Shown here: positions 47,126 through 59,126 of the stretch, in pieces
How the letters are laid out: each line of letters starts with the position of its first letter
How positions within the stretch are numbered: the stretch's first letter is position 1
Source: Rhyzopertha dominica
Taxonomy: Eukaryota > Arthropoda > Insecta > Coleoptera > Bostrichidae
Reading direction: 5' to 3'
Length of the DNA stretch: 64,000 nucleotides
Assembly (NCBI GenBank): GCA_025024175.1
Contig: QCXZ01000003.1
Coordinates: 55,136,023 to 55,200,022 of the forward strand
Translations under genes and position numbers: made by a program
The notes under the pieces: model-generated
Told to the model about the DNA's origin: nothing
Databases searched by the model: none
Seen by the model: only the letters and a program-made list of their open reading frames with translations

Positions 47126-48239
47126 GATTATTTTGTAAGATTATAAGAAAAAATCGCACGGTTATTATTTAGTTTTTGTACAGACAATTTGTCAGTGATT
47201 TGCAGTTGGATTAGGCACTACATATATTATTAAGGCATACACCCCCTCCCCCCTTAAATTCATGCGTGTCTACCTTATAATCCCGATTTGACAGAAAGTG
47301 ACTTCTTTTCATCAAAAAATATGACAAAAGTTCTTAGAGGAAAGATATTTGAATTAAACGAAAAGTTAATGTATGCTGCTGGCAATTATATTGCAGATTT
47401 TCCAAGAAGTTATTTTTTACTGCATAACACAGTTGAAGAAAAGTTGTGAGTAATGCATTACTGTAGAAGGTAGTTGTATTGGAACATAAACTAATTGTTT
47501 TTTTAGTGTGCTCTTTCATAGCTAAATAGATTTCTTTCTAAAATGCCTATATGTAGGTACTTTCTTAAATTATTATTGAATTCGTTCAAGTCTAACGAAA
47601 TGGCGTTATGTACGCAGGTTATTTTATGACTATCTGTAAGTAAGTTTTTATATATGTATATAATTAGCCCTTAATACTTCTTTTTGCAAAATTCTATACT
47701 CAGAAGTCAATGTCAGGTTAAATTAGTTTATAATATTTCTACCGTAACTTATTACAGATCCATTGAAATTGATATTTCTGAGTTTGTAACCCAATTATAC
47801 CAAATTAGGTAATATCGGTGTCGTCATACCTGAAAACTCATTATCCAAGAAAGGTGGATTTCAAAAAAGAAATATGCGTTTGTTTTCGTTTAGAGTCGAT
47901 ATTCTACTTTATGAACGCAATGTATTTCCTAATTTACAATTCACGCTATTTTAATAATAATTTTATGTGGGCTTAACCACCTTTGTGACTAGACCGCAGT
48001 TTCAATGCTCCTCCCGATTTATTTGCTCTGATCAAACTTGGTTCCGGATAGTGTGGTTTAATTTTAAAATGTTACAATTAATATTTTATTCAACCATTAC
48101 CTAGGTACATTCATTTATCATATCTATCAAAACCAAAATTCCTTGTTAGCAGTGGAAGAAAGCGTAATCACACCACAGTTTTCGCACGAGGAAATTCCCA
48201 AAAACGTCGAAATTTGATCATCGCGTTGCATACGGCCCA
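47126..48239. other. Intergenic, no gene recognised
   Basis: AT-rich; a 61-codon ORF at 47334-47519 is unsupported. Confidence 0.35.
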
Positions 48240-48770
48240 GTAAGGCTCGGCTGCCCCAATTTCGAAGAATTTTCCGCGATCCCGCAGCTGCTGTGCTAGC
48301 CACATGCTCGCACCACACCACCCCCTGATTGCAAAGTCAAAGCGACGTTACCTGTGCCGAAAATTCCAGCAGGAACTCGTTCACTCCCCGTGCGTGGCCA
48401 CCCTTCTCATGGTCTCACATTTCTCACAACACCTCACCACTCTCAACTCCTTGCACTATCTGCTTGTGCCACTCTCTCTTGTATATGTGGTGACGCCCCA
48501 AGTGAACATACACAGGACACAATCAGGACGGGCAGCACACGGGCTGTGGCTCGGCACTGCGCGCTACTGCAATCAATAGCCAGGCCGGGATACTGAAATG
48601 AAAAGCTCGTACCAGGGGAGGCGCACCCTTAAGCCCGGCCTGGTTGGGGCGCGGGATTCACAGATGACGCCACGGAGGAATACGGGTGCCCGCTGTAAGC
48701 GGTTTTGCGTATCGCCGGGTATTCCCCGCTGGCGGCAGCTTGCCCAGCCAACACACATGTATGATACATA
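48240..48770. other. GC-rich, CpG-containing patch
   Basis: GC content is well above the flanks (for example GCCCGGCCTGGTTGGGGCGCG and CCGCTGGCGGCAGC). Overlapping ORFs on three frames follow from the composition. May be a promoter region or a foreign repeat; no repeat partner is in the window. Confidence 0.35.
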
Positions 48771-49075
48771 AATATCGAGGAACAGTGTTACAAAAGCTAC
48801 ATTGTTGGGTTTGGATTGGACAGACGATAGTTTGGATGGAATTATTCGGAAAACATAAAACTGACTTGACAGTTTTTATTATTTTATACAATTGTTTTTA
48901 CGGATGCAATGATAAATTATAAATTCACCAACATAACAGCATTATATACCAGAGATTGTTCTAAAAAGTATGTAACATATATGTTTACTTTGTTATGTCT
49001 AGAATATATGTTGTTACATAAACGTTATATAAGTCCTACATGTTTATAAAACATTATTTGTCAGAATAAATTTTA

Positions 49076-50737
49076 TAGATAGATAGATAGTATTTATTCA
49101 CAACATTACAAAATGATAATTGTTTGTTGCATGTCACTACATTAACACTTAACTGTAAATAGACAAGATTTACAACTTTAGCAAAATAAAGCTTTACATT
49201 AATATACACATTACATTACAACATGGGACACTGTTCCTAAATTATATAGATATTTTTGATTCTAGGAATTCATTGATGATTTAAAAAATATTATCTTTTA
49301 AAAAAAATTTTACAGTTGACTTGAACCGGTTGCGCTGCATGAGCTTGGTAGCGGTTATGAGCTTGTTGTAGATCCTCAAATTCAGGCAATTCTTGTCCGA
49401 GGACACAAAATTGTACCTTGTAGTTATTAAAAGATTCGCTCCTCTTGTGTTGTAACCATGTAATTCACCGTGGGTTTGACGGTTATTTAATTGGTGTATT
49501 TCAATTAAAGTTGAATAAATATACATAGCAGGTAAGGACATAATGCGAAATTTGTGAAACCAAGGTCTACAACTTTCGCGTTGTGATAATCCTCCCAAAA
49601 TCCTCACTGCTTCTTTCTGAAGTTTGAACACCCTTATTGACTGAGATGAATTTCCCCAAAGAAGGATACCATAGCTGAGAAGACTGTGAATTATTAAAAA
49701 AAAAGTAGTAACTAAATTGTTGAAATTGAGTAACTTTTTAAATTGTCGGAGTAAAAAGAGTTGGCTGGAGATTTTTCTGCACATCTCATCAATGTGATAA
49801 TTCCATTTTAACCCATCTTCAATTATCAATCCTAGAAGTTTTACGTTGTCCCCTTTTATATAACTGTTGTTAAACGAAAAGGTTATTTTTTGAGTTTTAT
49901 CTCTGTTTAACTTGAGACAGTTACTATTGAACCACTCCTCTGATTTACTCAGTCAGTCTTCACATTTAATATTAATCTCATTACGGTTTTTTGAAGTGAA
50001 AATAAGGTTGCGTCATCCGCATATAATATGTTTTGAAGAGGTGATATATGGAGAGAGAAATCATTAATATATGTAATAAAAAGTAATGGTCCAAGCACTG
50101 AGCCTTGGGGTACGCCGTAGTGTAATTTTCCGATTTTAGAAAGTTTGTTGTTTCAGTATACTATCTGCTTCCTATTTTGTGGATATGATTCAAAGAATTT
50201 TAACGGGGTGCCTCTAATACCATAAAGCTGGAGCTTATGTAAAAGAATAGTGTGAGACACGCAGTCGAAGACCCTACTTAGGTCACAAAGCACCGCAGCC
50301 ACTGTATGTCCCCCATTCAGATTTCCGACTTCCCGGAGAGCGCTGATTGTAGAACGGGTTTGTCTAAAACCGAACTGACTGTTGCTTAGTAAATTATATT
50401 TTTCAAAGAATCGGAGCAATCTATCTTTAACTAAAATTTCAATAATTTTACCTAAGATGGGAATTATTGCAATGGGCCTGTAGTTTTCAACATTTTTTTT
50501 GTTTCCTTTTTTAAAAATTGGGATAATTTTGGGACACTTTAACTTATCAGGAAAAACTCCAGATGCAATACAATTATTTATGAGCTCCGTTATAAATGGG
50601 GTCACTACATGTTCAGACGATTTAAATATTAAAGAATCTAGATCGAAAATATCACAACATTTCGAATTGTTTAGGTTACGAATAACATTTCTGATTTCGT
50701 CTTGTGTTACTGGTTCCAAAAAGAATATATACCACAC
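49076..50737 (-). mobile_element. 5'-truncated LINE, CR1/Jockey type
   Basis: Minus-strand element whose 3' end is a CTAT microsatellite tail (GATAGATAGATAG on the plus strand, 49076-49089) next to AATAAATA. The coding remnant starts within the reverse transcriptase at about 50730, so the 5' part is missing, as expected from incomplete reverse transcription. No target duplication could be fixed. Confidence 0.75.
49281..50737 (-). pseudogene. LINE reverse transcriptase with two nonsense codons and one frameshift
   Basis: Starts EPVTQDEIRNVIRNLNNSK and continues through KLKCPKIIPIFKKGNKKN, YRPIAIIPILGKIIE, SQFGFRQTRST, CDLSRVFDCVSH and NRKQIVY. TGA at 50150-50152 replaces an expected Trp; the same frame goes on with GVPQGSVLGPLLFITYINDF and the catalytic LYADD. 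A frameshift follows near an A-run around 50010, then a second TGA (49953-49955, again where Trp is expected), then SEEWFNSNCLKLNRDKTQK and the C-terminal domain to 49281 (IHSLLSYGILLWGNSS). So few lesions suggest a moderately young copy. Dead as written. Confidence 0.8.
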
Positions 50738-51084
50738 AGGTCGCGTCTATGTATCATACAGGTAAACAAAAAAACGGCGATAACGTAGAACATATATGTA
50801 TGGGATAACAAAAACTAAATAAGAAAATGGTTGTAAAATATAAATGTGAATTAAGGTACTAATGATAATAAAATAAATGCGTTTAGAGCTGAAATTAATT
50901 CTATGTATTATTTTGTATTAAAATAATACCTACCAGTTACAGAAATACTGGATTTAAGTAGGTGTAAGCACAGAGAATAAAAAAGAAGAGGTGTCATTTT
51001 TAGGTACGAAATTAGCATTCTAGAATACTCTACCACGTGGTGCCATACAACGGGTGTAATCCACAAATCAATTTTGTATACAAC

Positions 51085-51105
51085 CTGGGCAAGCTTTTTA
51101 ATTAA
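51085..51105 (+). repeat. Left 21 bp target-site duplication
   Basis: CTGGGCAAGCTTTTTAATTAA minus its last base is given here as CTGGGCAAGCTTTTTAATTA; the full 21 bases recur exactly at 53646-53666. Confidence 0.9.
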
Positions 51106-51529
51106 GAGAGTTCGGTGAGGTATATACTCAGTGAGTGTTGCACGGTTATAAAGTGGCGATAAGTGCTTACCTAACGGAGCACCTGTATGTACTACCTATA
51201 CCTGTACGACACATGAGAACTTAACCAACAACTCACAACTGGAACTAAAATAAGATAAGACAGTAGAGAAGTGGCTGACTGGCATACTAACGTGATAATT
51301 TTTACGCATGTTGCATGGGCGTAACTATCGAATTTCTTTGTATTATTTCTCTTCCGATATAACTAACTTCGACATTCTGGGGGATAGCACGGCAAAATGA
51401 GCGCATTTTAGGACCGAAGCAGGTAAAGAAACACCCCAAATGGCCTGCCCTCTTGAAAAGCCCTTTATGCCCTAGATCAAAAACAACTATCCTGACCTGT
51501 TCCACACGCGATAATGGGACACTATCCTA

Positions 51530-51537
51530 AATAATAG

Positions 51538-51569
<32 letters not shown>

Positions 51570-51613
51570 GTAGTAATAATACTAATCATAATGATAATAA
51601 TAATAATAACAAT
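51530..51613. repeat. AAT microsatellite
   Basis: Imperfect AAT/ATG trinucleotide run inside the retroelement. Confidence 0.85.
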
Positions 51614-51892
51614 AAAACTTAAACATCGTAGTATTAACAAGTAGAATAAACCACTAACCAGCAAATCAATAAAAACTACAAACGCTCCTGTCTAAGGGTA
51701 ATAGCCCATAAGGGAAACGGACCGGAAACAAAAGAATGAATGTACCTATGATTAGCCTTTTCACAAATATATATTATTACAAATTTATAATATAATATTT
51801 ATATGTAAATCTCGCCTATTTAGGTGTCTTTTCATATGTGATAGTAATAATACCAGCACGTAGAATAATTACTGCTAAAGTAACAATTTAAA

Positions 51893-52259
51893 ATGATGGA
51901 AATAGTAAAAACAAAGCAGCACACCATTCTGACACAGATACTTCTAGGTGACGGAAATTGTCTTTTCAGTGCCATCCCACTCAAATACATGGGGAGAACA
52001 TCACACAACAAGTACATCGTNAACATACAAGAGAGCTAAGAGCAACAACTGTAAGTTATATCAGACAAAACATCCAAAGATTCGAATCAGCTTAGAAGAA
52101 GTTGTAAAGGAACTACAGTCAAAGTATCAAGAAGCAGGACAACGAGAAGGAATCTTGTTACTCTTAAATGACCTAGAAAGAGAATGATTCTGTGGAGGAG
52201 AAGAAATAATGGCCGCTACAGCAGGCATAATAAATGAGAAAATCACAGTTCACACGTAA
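51893..52259 (+). pseudogene. OTU-type cysteine protease domain remnant
   Basis: LLGDGNCLFSAIP carries the OTU signature with Asp and the catalytic Cys (DGNC, 51950-51961). After a frameshift near the N at 52021 comes ELRATTVSYIRQNI then QRF, the next conserved helix, and later FCGGEEIMAATAGIIN, equivalent to the W-G-G region; the catalytic His at the end is not visible. A TGA (52185-52187) and other stops interrupt it. OTU domains are known as passengers in some eukaryotic retrotransposons. Confidence 0.7.
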
Positions 52260-52264
52260 ACGTT

Positions 52265-53160
52265 TCCTTAATAATGTGTTTTAGTGTTGCATCCTTGTGC
52301 TCGTGTTGTGGTTGTTATTGTTGTTATCCTTACAGTGAAGTAGTACCGTGTATCTAGCCAAGTGTATACAAAAAGTTATAAAATTGTGGTACAGAAACAG
52401 TCTACGGAGCGCATTGGCTCATGAAACAGATAGGTATATGGGGGAACATTGTCCAGCAATAACACATAAATCAGGCAAGAAAAATCACACCAGACAAAAC
52501 ATGTGGAAGTTAGGCAGTAGCTTGTAAGAAACTGTACAAGGTCTACGATCAAAATACAACTCAGAAGAATCCCAGCGCTCATAAACGACTTGAAACAAAA
52601 AGAATTTAGTTGGAGAGAACAAATCTTAGAGGCAACACCAGAAAGAAGGAGTAAAAGGAACCACTGTGATAGTGCGATAGCTTTGTCTAGAGACCAGGAA
52701 GGCATGGAATTAAGCCCACGACCGTAAATAATCTGTAATCTATAATATATAAAAAAATGCACACATCCAAGAATAATCCCCTAGATCATCACCCCATCTA
52801 GAGCTCCGGCAAGCGATCGGACAAACAGATGAAGTCACACAAGGAAACGTCAACATCATCATGAAAGAGAAACCTAAACAAGATACAGAAATCGAACAAC
52901 TACATAAAATTGTAAGAGTTTAATTCACATTGTGTCCTAGTGTTATGTACTTATGTTTGCGTTAGTATTATCATTGTTACGGTCGCTATAGTGATGTCCC
53001 ATGTATATAGTTAAGTGTATACAAGAAATTACACAATAGTGGTACATAAAATCCTGGAAGACGGAAACTACCCTCGAAGCTCAGAAGTAGCTTGGAAAAA
53101 ACTGTTTAAGAACTACGAGCAACGTAAACCTCAATGGAAAATGCCGACATAATCTCAGCA
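52265..53160 (+). repeat. Internal direct repeat of about 640 bp, diverged
   Basis: GTGTTTTAGTGTTGC, then AAGTGTATACAAAAAGTTA and GTGGTACA near 52275-52390 recur as GTGTCCTAGTGTTATG, AAGTGTATACAAGAAATTA and GTGGTACA near 52930-53045. CTCATAAACGACTTGAAACA (52580) and CTCTTAAACGACCTCCAACA (53161) also align, as does CTCTTAAATGACCTAGAAAG at 52162. Confidence 0.6.
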
Positions 53161-53645
53161 CTCTTAAACGACCTCCAACAACAAGAACAATGCAGCTGAG
53201 CCAAACCGACATCAAACACATCAAATACTAAGGACACATCTAAAGGAAAGAGGCAAACCACACGGAAGACTTGGGAGCTAAGCAGAGACCAACGAAAAAG
53301 AGGAAGACCGTGCTTTATACGAAAAACAACTGTTGAGAGGATAATTCAGAAACCAGGGAAAAATGAAAGAAATGGCTAGCACAGAAATCACACGGTACAA
53401 GAAATTAATAAGCGACTCTGAAATGGACCAATAATGTCAACAGCACCAAGAAAACATTCAAAGAAAATGAATGTTACCTANATAACCTTCCCATTCAGTC
53501 CTTATATTCCCTTAANATGCGCTAGGCAGTCGCACTACTAGCAATCAGCATGTANCNCTCCAACCCAGCGTAGACGGCCGGCCCGTCGGTATATCAGGGA
53601 GTGGCAGAAATGCTGACCGTACTCTGGTTTAATCAATCAATCAAA

Positions 53646-53666
53646 CTGGGCAAGCTTTTTAATTAA
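53646..53666 (+). repeat. Right 21 bp target-site duplication
   Basis: Exact match to 51085-51105. Confidence 0.9.
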
Positions 53667-56600
53667 CAAAATATTGATAAATTTTATGATAAACCGATCC
53701 TTCCAATCTGAAAAGTGTGTTGAATGTTTCTCTCATTTTGATAATTATTTGTTATTTTGGGCTCCTCTATTCCGAGTGTGTTGGCTTATTCCGATGATGG
53801 CAGTGAGATAACTATACCATTTAAAACAAAGTTATATTGTGCTATTGAGAGCTTAACACAATTTCAGCCTTCAGTGTTTTACAATAAGGTAAAAGAGCTG
53901 TATCAGTACCAATTCGGATCATTCAAGAATGTGGAGAGAGAGAAGATTTAGGTACTTAATTGTGCGCCACTTCATTGACATTTTTTACTTTGCTGGAAAG
54001 ATCGTGCATACCTTTAATGTACAAAAAAAAATCTTTTTAAACCTTATTTTGTATCTATAACTGTTTCACAAATATACACTACAAAAATCAGCAGGTGTAT
54101 ATTTTTTCCATATATTTAGCTGATTAATTACACCAAAAATTGTCTTATTTAAAAAATTGTAAATGCTGTAAAATTTATAGACAAGTGTATTTCATAATTT
54201 TCATCCAGAACTCATATTTGACCCTTGCAAATGACCTTCTCTAATAAGTCGTTGTCAAATGGTTTCCAAGCTTAATAGATGCCATGTGCGTTTTGAAGCT
54301 GTAACTGCAACATTCTTATTGTTACGAATCGTTGTCTGAGGGTGGATATAGCTTTAAAAGACTACCTTGGTCAGGATGAGTCATAACACGATTTCTGCTT
54401 AGTTCTACCTTTTCCTATAAAGATTGTTCAACTAACTACTGTTTTATCTGTCATATATTCGGTGACAACTCTAACTTTTGTACCAAATTTTTAAATTCAC
54501 ATTACATTTTAACAATTAATACAAAAAAAAACAAAATTCCATCCCAACTCACGTTTATGAAAGTCAATTTATTTAATATTAATTTTAGGAATCCAGTAAA
54601 AGCATTATCAGTGAGTTGTTAAAAATGCAATTAAATATATTTCAGTTTATTTAAATGAAGCTTAATTTCGTTAAAATATTAAGTAGTCGGTTAATTTTTG
54701 AAAGCAATGCACTGGCAATCTAAGAAGGTTGCCTTGACGCATAATGCTAAAGCATTTGTCATTCTGAATTTTAATAATGTTAGTTATCCATCGAGACTCT
54801 TTCCCTGGGGACTAAAAATTACTACAATTGTATCTATAGCACCTATACATATGAACTCCCAGCTTAAATTTCTAAAGCTTCTGGCGTGAGAAGTTGAAAC
54901 TACGAAAAGCGCATNGGTTAATGCATTAGTCCTTGATATATGAATATTGAATATTATGAATCAGAAATCGTGCTCCTATTAGTAGAACTTTTAAGGTGAT
55001 ATTTATGTTCCTTTGGTACTTCGTATGATATCATTATACATTATGTGGATCATGGATCTTTATTCTCCCAAATAAACTGTATCAACTCATTTTTTGTTAA
55101 ACGCGAGAGCGATGCAACTGAATGCGCCTCACGTAACTGAGTTCATCAATAACGGAATTAGTAATAAAGGGGGCTTTGTATGATCAGTGTACATAAAAAA
55201 CATATAAATAATTTAATTTATAAATATTTAATAATTCACAGAAGATGTTTTAAGTCCCCTTGCAGAAAATGCACGAAGATTATTCATGGAATAAATACTT
55301 CATTAATTACTTAAGTACCTATATCATATAAACGTTTATTATTTCTATTTATGTTGAATTATACTCTACAGGACGTTCCTGCTTTGCCCCCCCCTAGACC
55401 AAAAGCTGGGTACGCCCATGAATGAGTGCATATGTATGAGCCGACATTCAATAGTGGATGTGCCCTGTCTGTACCTGGTATGTAATGTATTTGTTACATT
55501 ATAATAGTATTATAGCTGTTACGTTAAGTTTATTGTAACTTGCGTCGGAGCTAAATAGTACATGTACCATTCATGTTACCTTACGTGTTGTATTTAAACA
55601 GTAAATACTGTTATATTATAGTGATATGAATTTTGTAGGTATGTCTATGTTGGCTGGAATGTTTTTAGAAACAATATTTGTCACAAATAGTGGACAAAAT
55701 GTCAGGAGCTTCGTCTGTAGATGTTTAAAAACTATTGTGACTAACCANTGTGCAAATGCTTGTTCGTGGTTAGGGCATNCAAATAGGTAATTATCGCGTT
55801 TACGCCTTTTAGACGTTTAGACAGAGCCTTAAAAGGTAATATTTTAATACTAATGTCTTCCAATGAACGGTAAATTAAAAATAACTTAACTTAAAATAAC
55901 AATTCTAAGGCAAAGATTTAAAGATTCTCGATTGCAAGCAACTATAATATCAGAATAGCTACGTCTTAATGGACCAAGGTTAAAACGGGAAAAGTGAGTG
56001 GTTTTTCTTTTTTCTTTTGAATACAGTTTTCACAAACAATTATTGTATGCTGTTTATTATTTCTTCTTATTCAGATTCCAGGGCATTACAGTGTGCATAA
56101 TGGGCAATTTTGTTTTAAGACACGTTTACCCTGCATTAACTTCCAAAGTTGCAGATAAGAAAAATTAACTTTTTAATACTGTTCTTTGCAATTTAAAACA
56201 ATATCTTTAGTTCAAATCCTTTTAAAGACGTTTTATTCAGACGTGTGTCATGGAAGAAAAAATTTATATCAGGTTATTTTTGTGTAGATATCCCACATGC
56301 CCATAAGAGATTATGCATATTTTCCTGAATTGCTGCTTGTATTGTACCTCTGTTTAACTTATGATCTTTGTGTTTTGAATGGGCATTCGCGCACTCTAAA
56401 TTGTTTCTTGTCTGAAAAAAAACTAATGATTTTGTATATACTATAAGCGAGGTTGTCAATTACGATCTGTCGAACTAAAGTATTGACAAGTTTTGCGCAC
56501 TTCCGGATATATCAAAATTAGACGCCAACTTGGCTATTTTAAATGGAACATCTTGTATATAATTACATTTATTAAGAGCTTGATAAGCCTTTGTCAGATC

Positions 56601-57283
56601 TAGATTGATAGTTTTAGTTATACGTTATATTTTTTTTTCGAAAAATATGACGTCTTCAATAACCACTACAAATAAAAATCTTTTTCGGGTATTACATTCG
56701 AAAGTACAACTCAGTGGCGTGCGGTCAGGGTGTGCAAGGTGTGCGCTGCACACCTGCCCGTATTTACCAAAACCTAAACTAAAATAAAATTACTTATTTG
56801 CAATCGTACATTATTTGTGGCTGCTATACGGTACGCTAACACGTATGGCGGGTTGCCAGCATGCTTCCTGGGCCTTTTTTTCTTTTTAGAATTTGGTACT
56901 GACAAAACAAAACCTGAAAAGTTCACCTGAAGAAAGAATGAAGTTTCGATTCTGGCTTATTTTGAAATTTATCCTAGAGCATCTATAAAAGATGCCAGCG
57001 TTTTTAATTCGTTGATACAAAGAATTTTAAGGAAGCATAAGTGACACGATTGCAAGTTTACACATGTACATAGCATAGTTTCTAAAGTTTTATACTGTAA
57101 CACGGTATTAAAACATATCGAAGAAGATNGCTTAAATTTAAGAACATAATTTGTACGGATGAATAAAAATTTACACATGAAAGTATTATAAATAGCAAAA
57201 ACTGCCATTTCTGGGACAATCTTAACGTAAAAAAGGATAAGAATATGTGCACATAATTTTAATTATCCTCTCTCTCTCCAGGC
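53667..57283. other. Intergenic, no firm gene
   Basis: A 69-codon open stretch ending at 53951 has balanced composition, but no acceptor. CAGTGGCGTGCGGTCAGG at about 56712 looks like a hAT tip without partner. Otherwise AT-rich DNA. Confidence 0.35.
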
Positions 57284-57551
57284 TGGGAAACCTGCAGTCA
57301 GAAGACATTTAATTTCCATTATGAGTATTACCACAGTGAGCTATAATAATGAAAATTGCCTCCTCTTTCTGAGTGTGTCGTTTCCCCACTTTGCTAGAAA
57401 GAAAGAGCGAATTAAGATTGTAGGCACAAATTTCAAGTATGAGATAAATTCAGGTAATTTTAAAATTTGTAAACATTTTGCGCATCATATTTTAGGAGAC
57501 AAAATATTAGGGAATTGTATTTATTCATGCGACACAAAAAAACATAAATAA
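57284..57551 (+). CDS. Candidate exon of an unknown gene
   Basis: A strong acceptor (CCTCTCTCTCTCCAG) is followed by 88 open codons beginning Ala-Gly-Lys-Pro-Ala-Val-Arg-Arg and ending at TAA. A donor-like GGTAATT at about 57454 would shorten the exon to roughly 57 codons. The peptide (for example FPHFARKKERIKIVG) is not recognised. Support is the acceptor plus an in-frame open reading; no neighbouring exon was found. Confidence 0.3.
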
Positions 57552-59126
57552 ATTTGAAAAACTAAAAATTGCTAGATATTTTATAACAGAATTGAAATAT
57601 TTTAGTTTCAAATAAAAATTCAATTTCTTTAAGAGACATAGTCGAATCTACAAATAGAATGCATTTAAATGATACACAAGATTGTTTGTCTAATAGAGTA
57701 AAACAGTGTTCCATAACTGTGCCTACAATACAGTATAAATTATAAATGGGACAACCAATTCCTATAAATTAATTCAAAGTGTTTTTCTTTCAAACATGCA
57801 AACTTCACAATCACTTTGGTATTAAAATTTGGATGTTTTTACCAAACCGTTTTTCATTTACAAAATAAAGGGTTGCAAGTCCATGTTATTCCACAAAACA
57901 CTGACTACAGGTCACACAACCGAAGCTGTGTGTATGCAGTAAGCAATAATACCAAGTGTTTTATGTTTTCGTGGGAAGTCCATACTTGCCTGTGTGCACA
58001 CGGGGAATAATAATAAATTATTTATTTCTAATTATAAGCAAAAATGTGCAAGTAGCAGATAAAATATTTAATTTAAAGACAATGTTTATCATGTCTCTTT
58101 ACTTCTCACCTGATAGAAATATATAATGTGCTTCATTCACAATGACACCTTATTTATGTCATCGTTATTTGGAAGCATCTGATTATCATATTTTTGTCTT
58201 CGTGTTTAATTCTACAATAATTTTATTACTTACATAGGTAGCATAACTATACTGAAGAATGGAGTTTAAAAGTAAAACAACTCCCAGAATGGATAATGTT
58301 TTTAATAGTTTTGTAATTTTGTGTTTAATATTTGTTACAACAAAAATGAGTAAAAAACGAACAATTTATACAGCAAAAACTGTTTTTATAAACATTTAAC
58401 AAATGCATCTATAAAATTTGTAACAACAATTTTAATAGGGATAATGAAAATCATGAACCAAGTAGGTAATATTTGGTGGGAAATTTTGTAATGTCTTTTA
58501 TCACGTAGGTAATTAGTGTATATCAAGTCAACATTACAGGAGTAATCAAAATGTCAGAAGCGATTTTTTCTCACTGCTTCGTTTTTCCGAAAACATGAAA
58601 TAATTAAATACTTATAAACAGCCAAACTTTCTTATCTCTTCATTTATTTAGCATAAAAACTTATGACCAGCAATGTTCATATTGACCAGTGATTGAAGCT
58701 TGTCACACTTAAGAGAAGATTCTTTAATGAAGTACCAAACTATTTGTTACATGAAATTTTAGTAAAAAGCATTTCAAAACAACGGTATTCATTTGAATCG
58801 AAATTGTAACTATTATACGAGTATTTTTATGGAAACAATAATTGAATAATACGCTTATGAGAGAATTTCATGTTTGTTCCATGGACGCCATTTTTTCCAG
58901 TTTAATGTTAGATATAACAGCTTTATATTTCTGTATGTAATGTAACTAGTATACTTAAAAGTGCTCCTAAGAACGTAAGAACACACAAAAGTTATATAAA
59001 AAAATGTCTGCTTTATATGTATATGAGTGCTGCATTACTACTTAGCAATTATATATTTATCAAAAAAAATATAGGTACCTATCTAATTACAGAAGACAAA
59101 AAAAGACATATATATTCTTAAACCAC
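57552..59126. other. Intergenic, no gene recognised
   Basis: Very AT-rich. The 3' UTR of the methyltransferase gene should lie at its right edge; a minus-strand AATAAA occurs only near 58640. Confidence 0.4.

Larger units (their letters stand above)
51106..53645 (+). mobile_element. 2.5 kb non-LTR-type retroelement with OTU remnant
   Basis: The element lies between perfect 21 bp direct repeats (51085-51105 and 53646-53666) and ends with a TCAA tail (AATCAATCAATCAA), both marks of target-primed insertion. It begins GAGAGTTCGGTGAGG. Inside are an AAT microsatellite (51530-51613), a broken OTU-like coding region (51893-52259), two or three diverged internal repeats of about 640 bp, and near 53215-53310 a degenerate frame (IKY.GHI.RKEAN) resembling the C-terminal tail of LINE polymerases. 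No reverse transcriptase core is visible. The perfect duplication implies a recent jump, while the coding parts are decayed, so it was probably moved in trans. Confidence 0.8.

Noticed and set aside
51893..52259. OTU protease as a host gene
   Set aside because: It sits inside a retroelement with exact borders and is broken by a frameshift and stops.
53745..53951. 69-codon open stretch with exon-like composition
   Set aside because: No AG acceptor precedes it and it is not recognised.
56712..56760. hAT element starting CAGTGGCGTGCGG
   Set aside because: Only one tip found; no inverse end or 8 bp duplication in reach.
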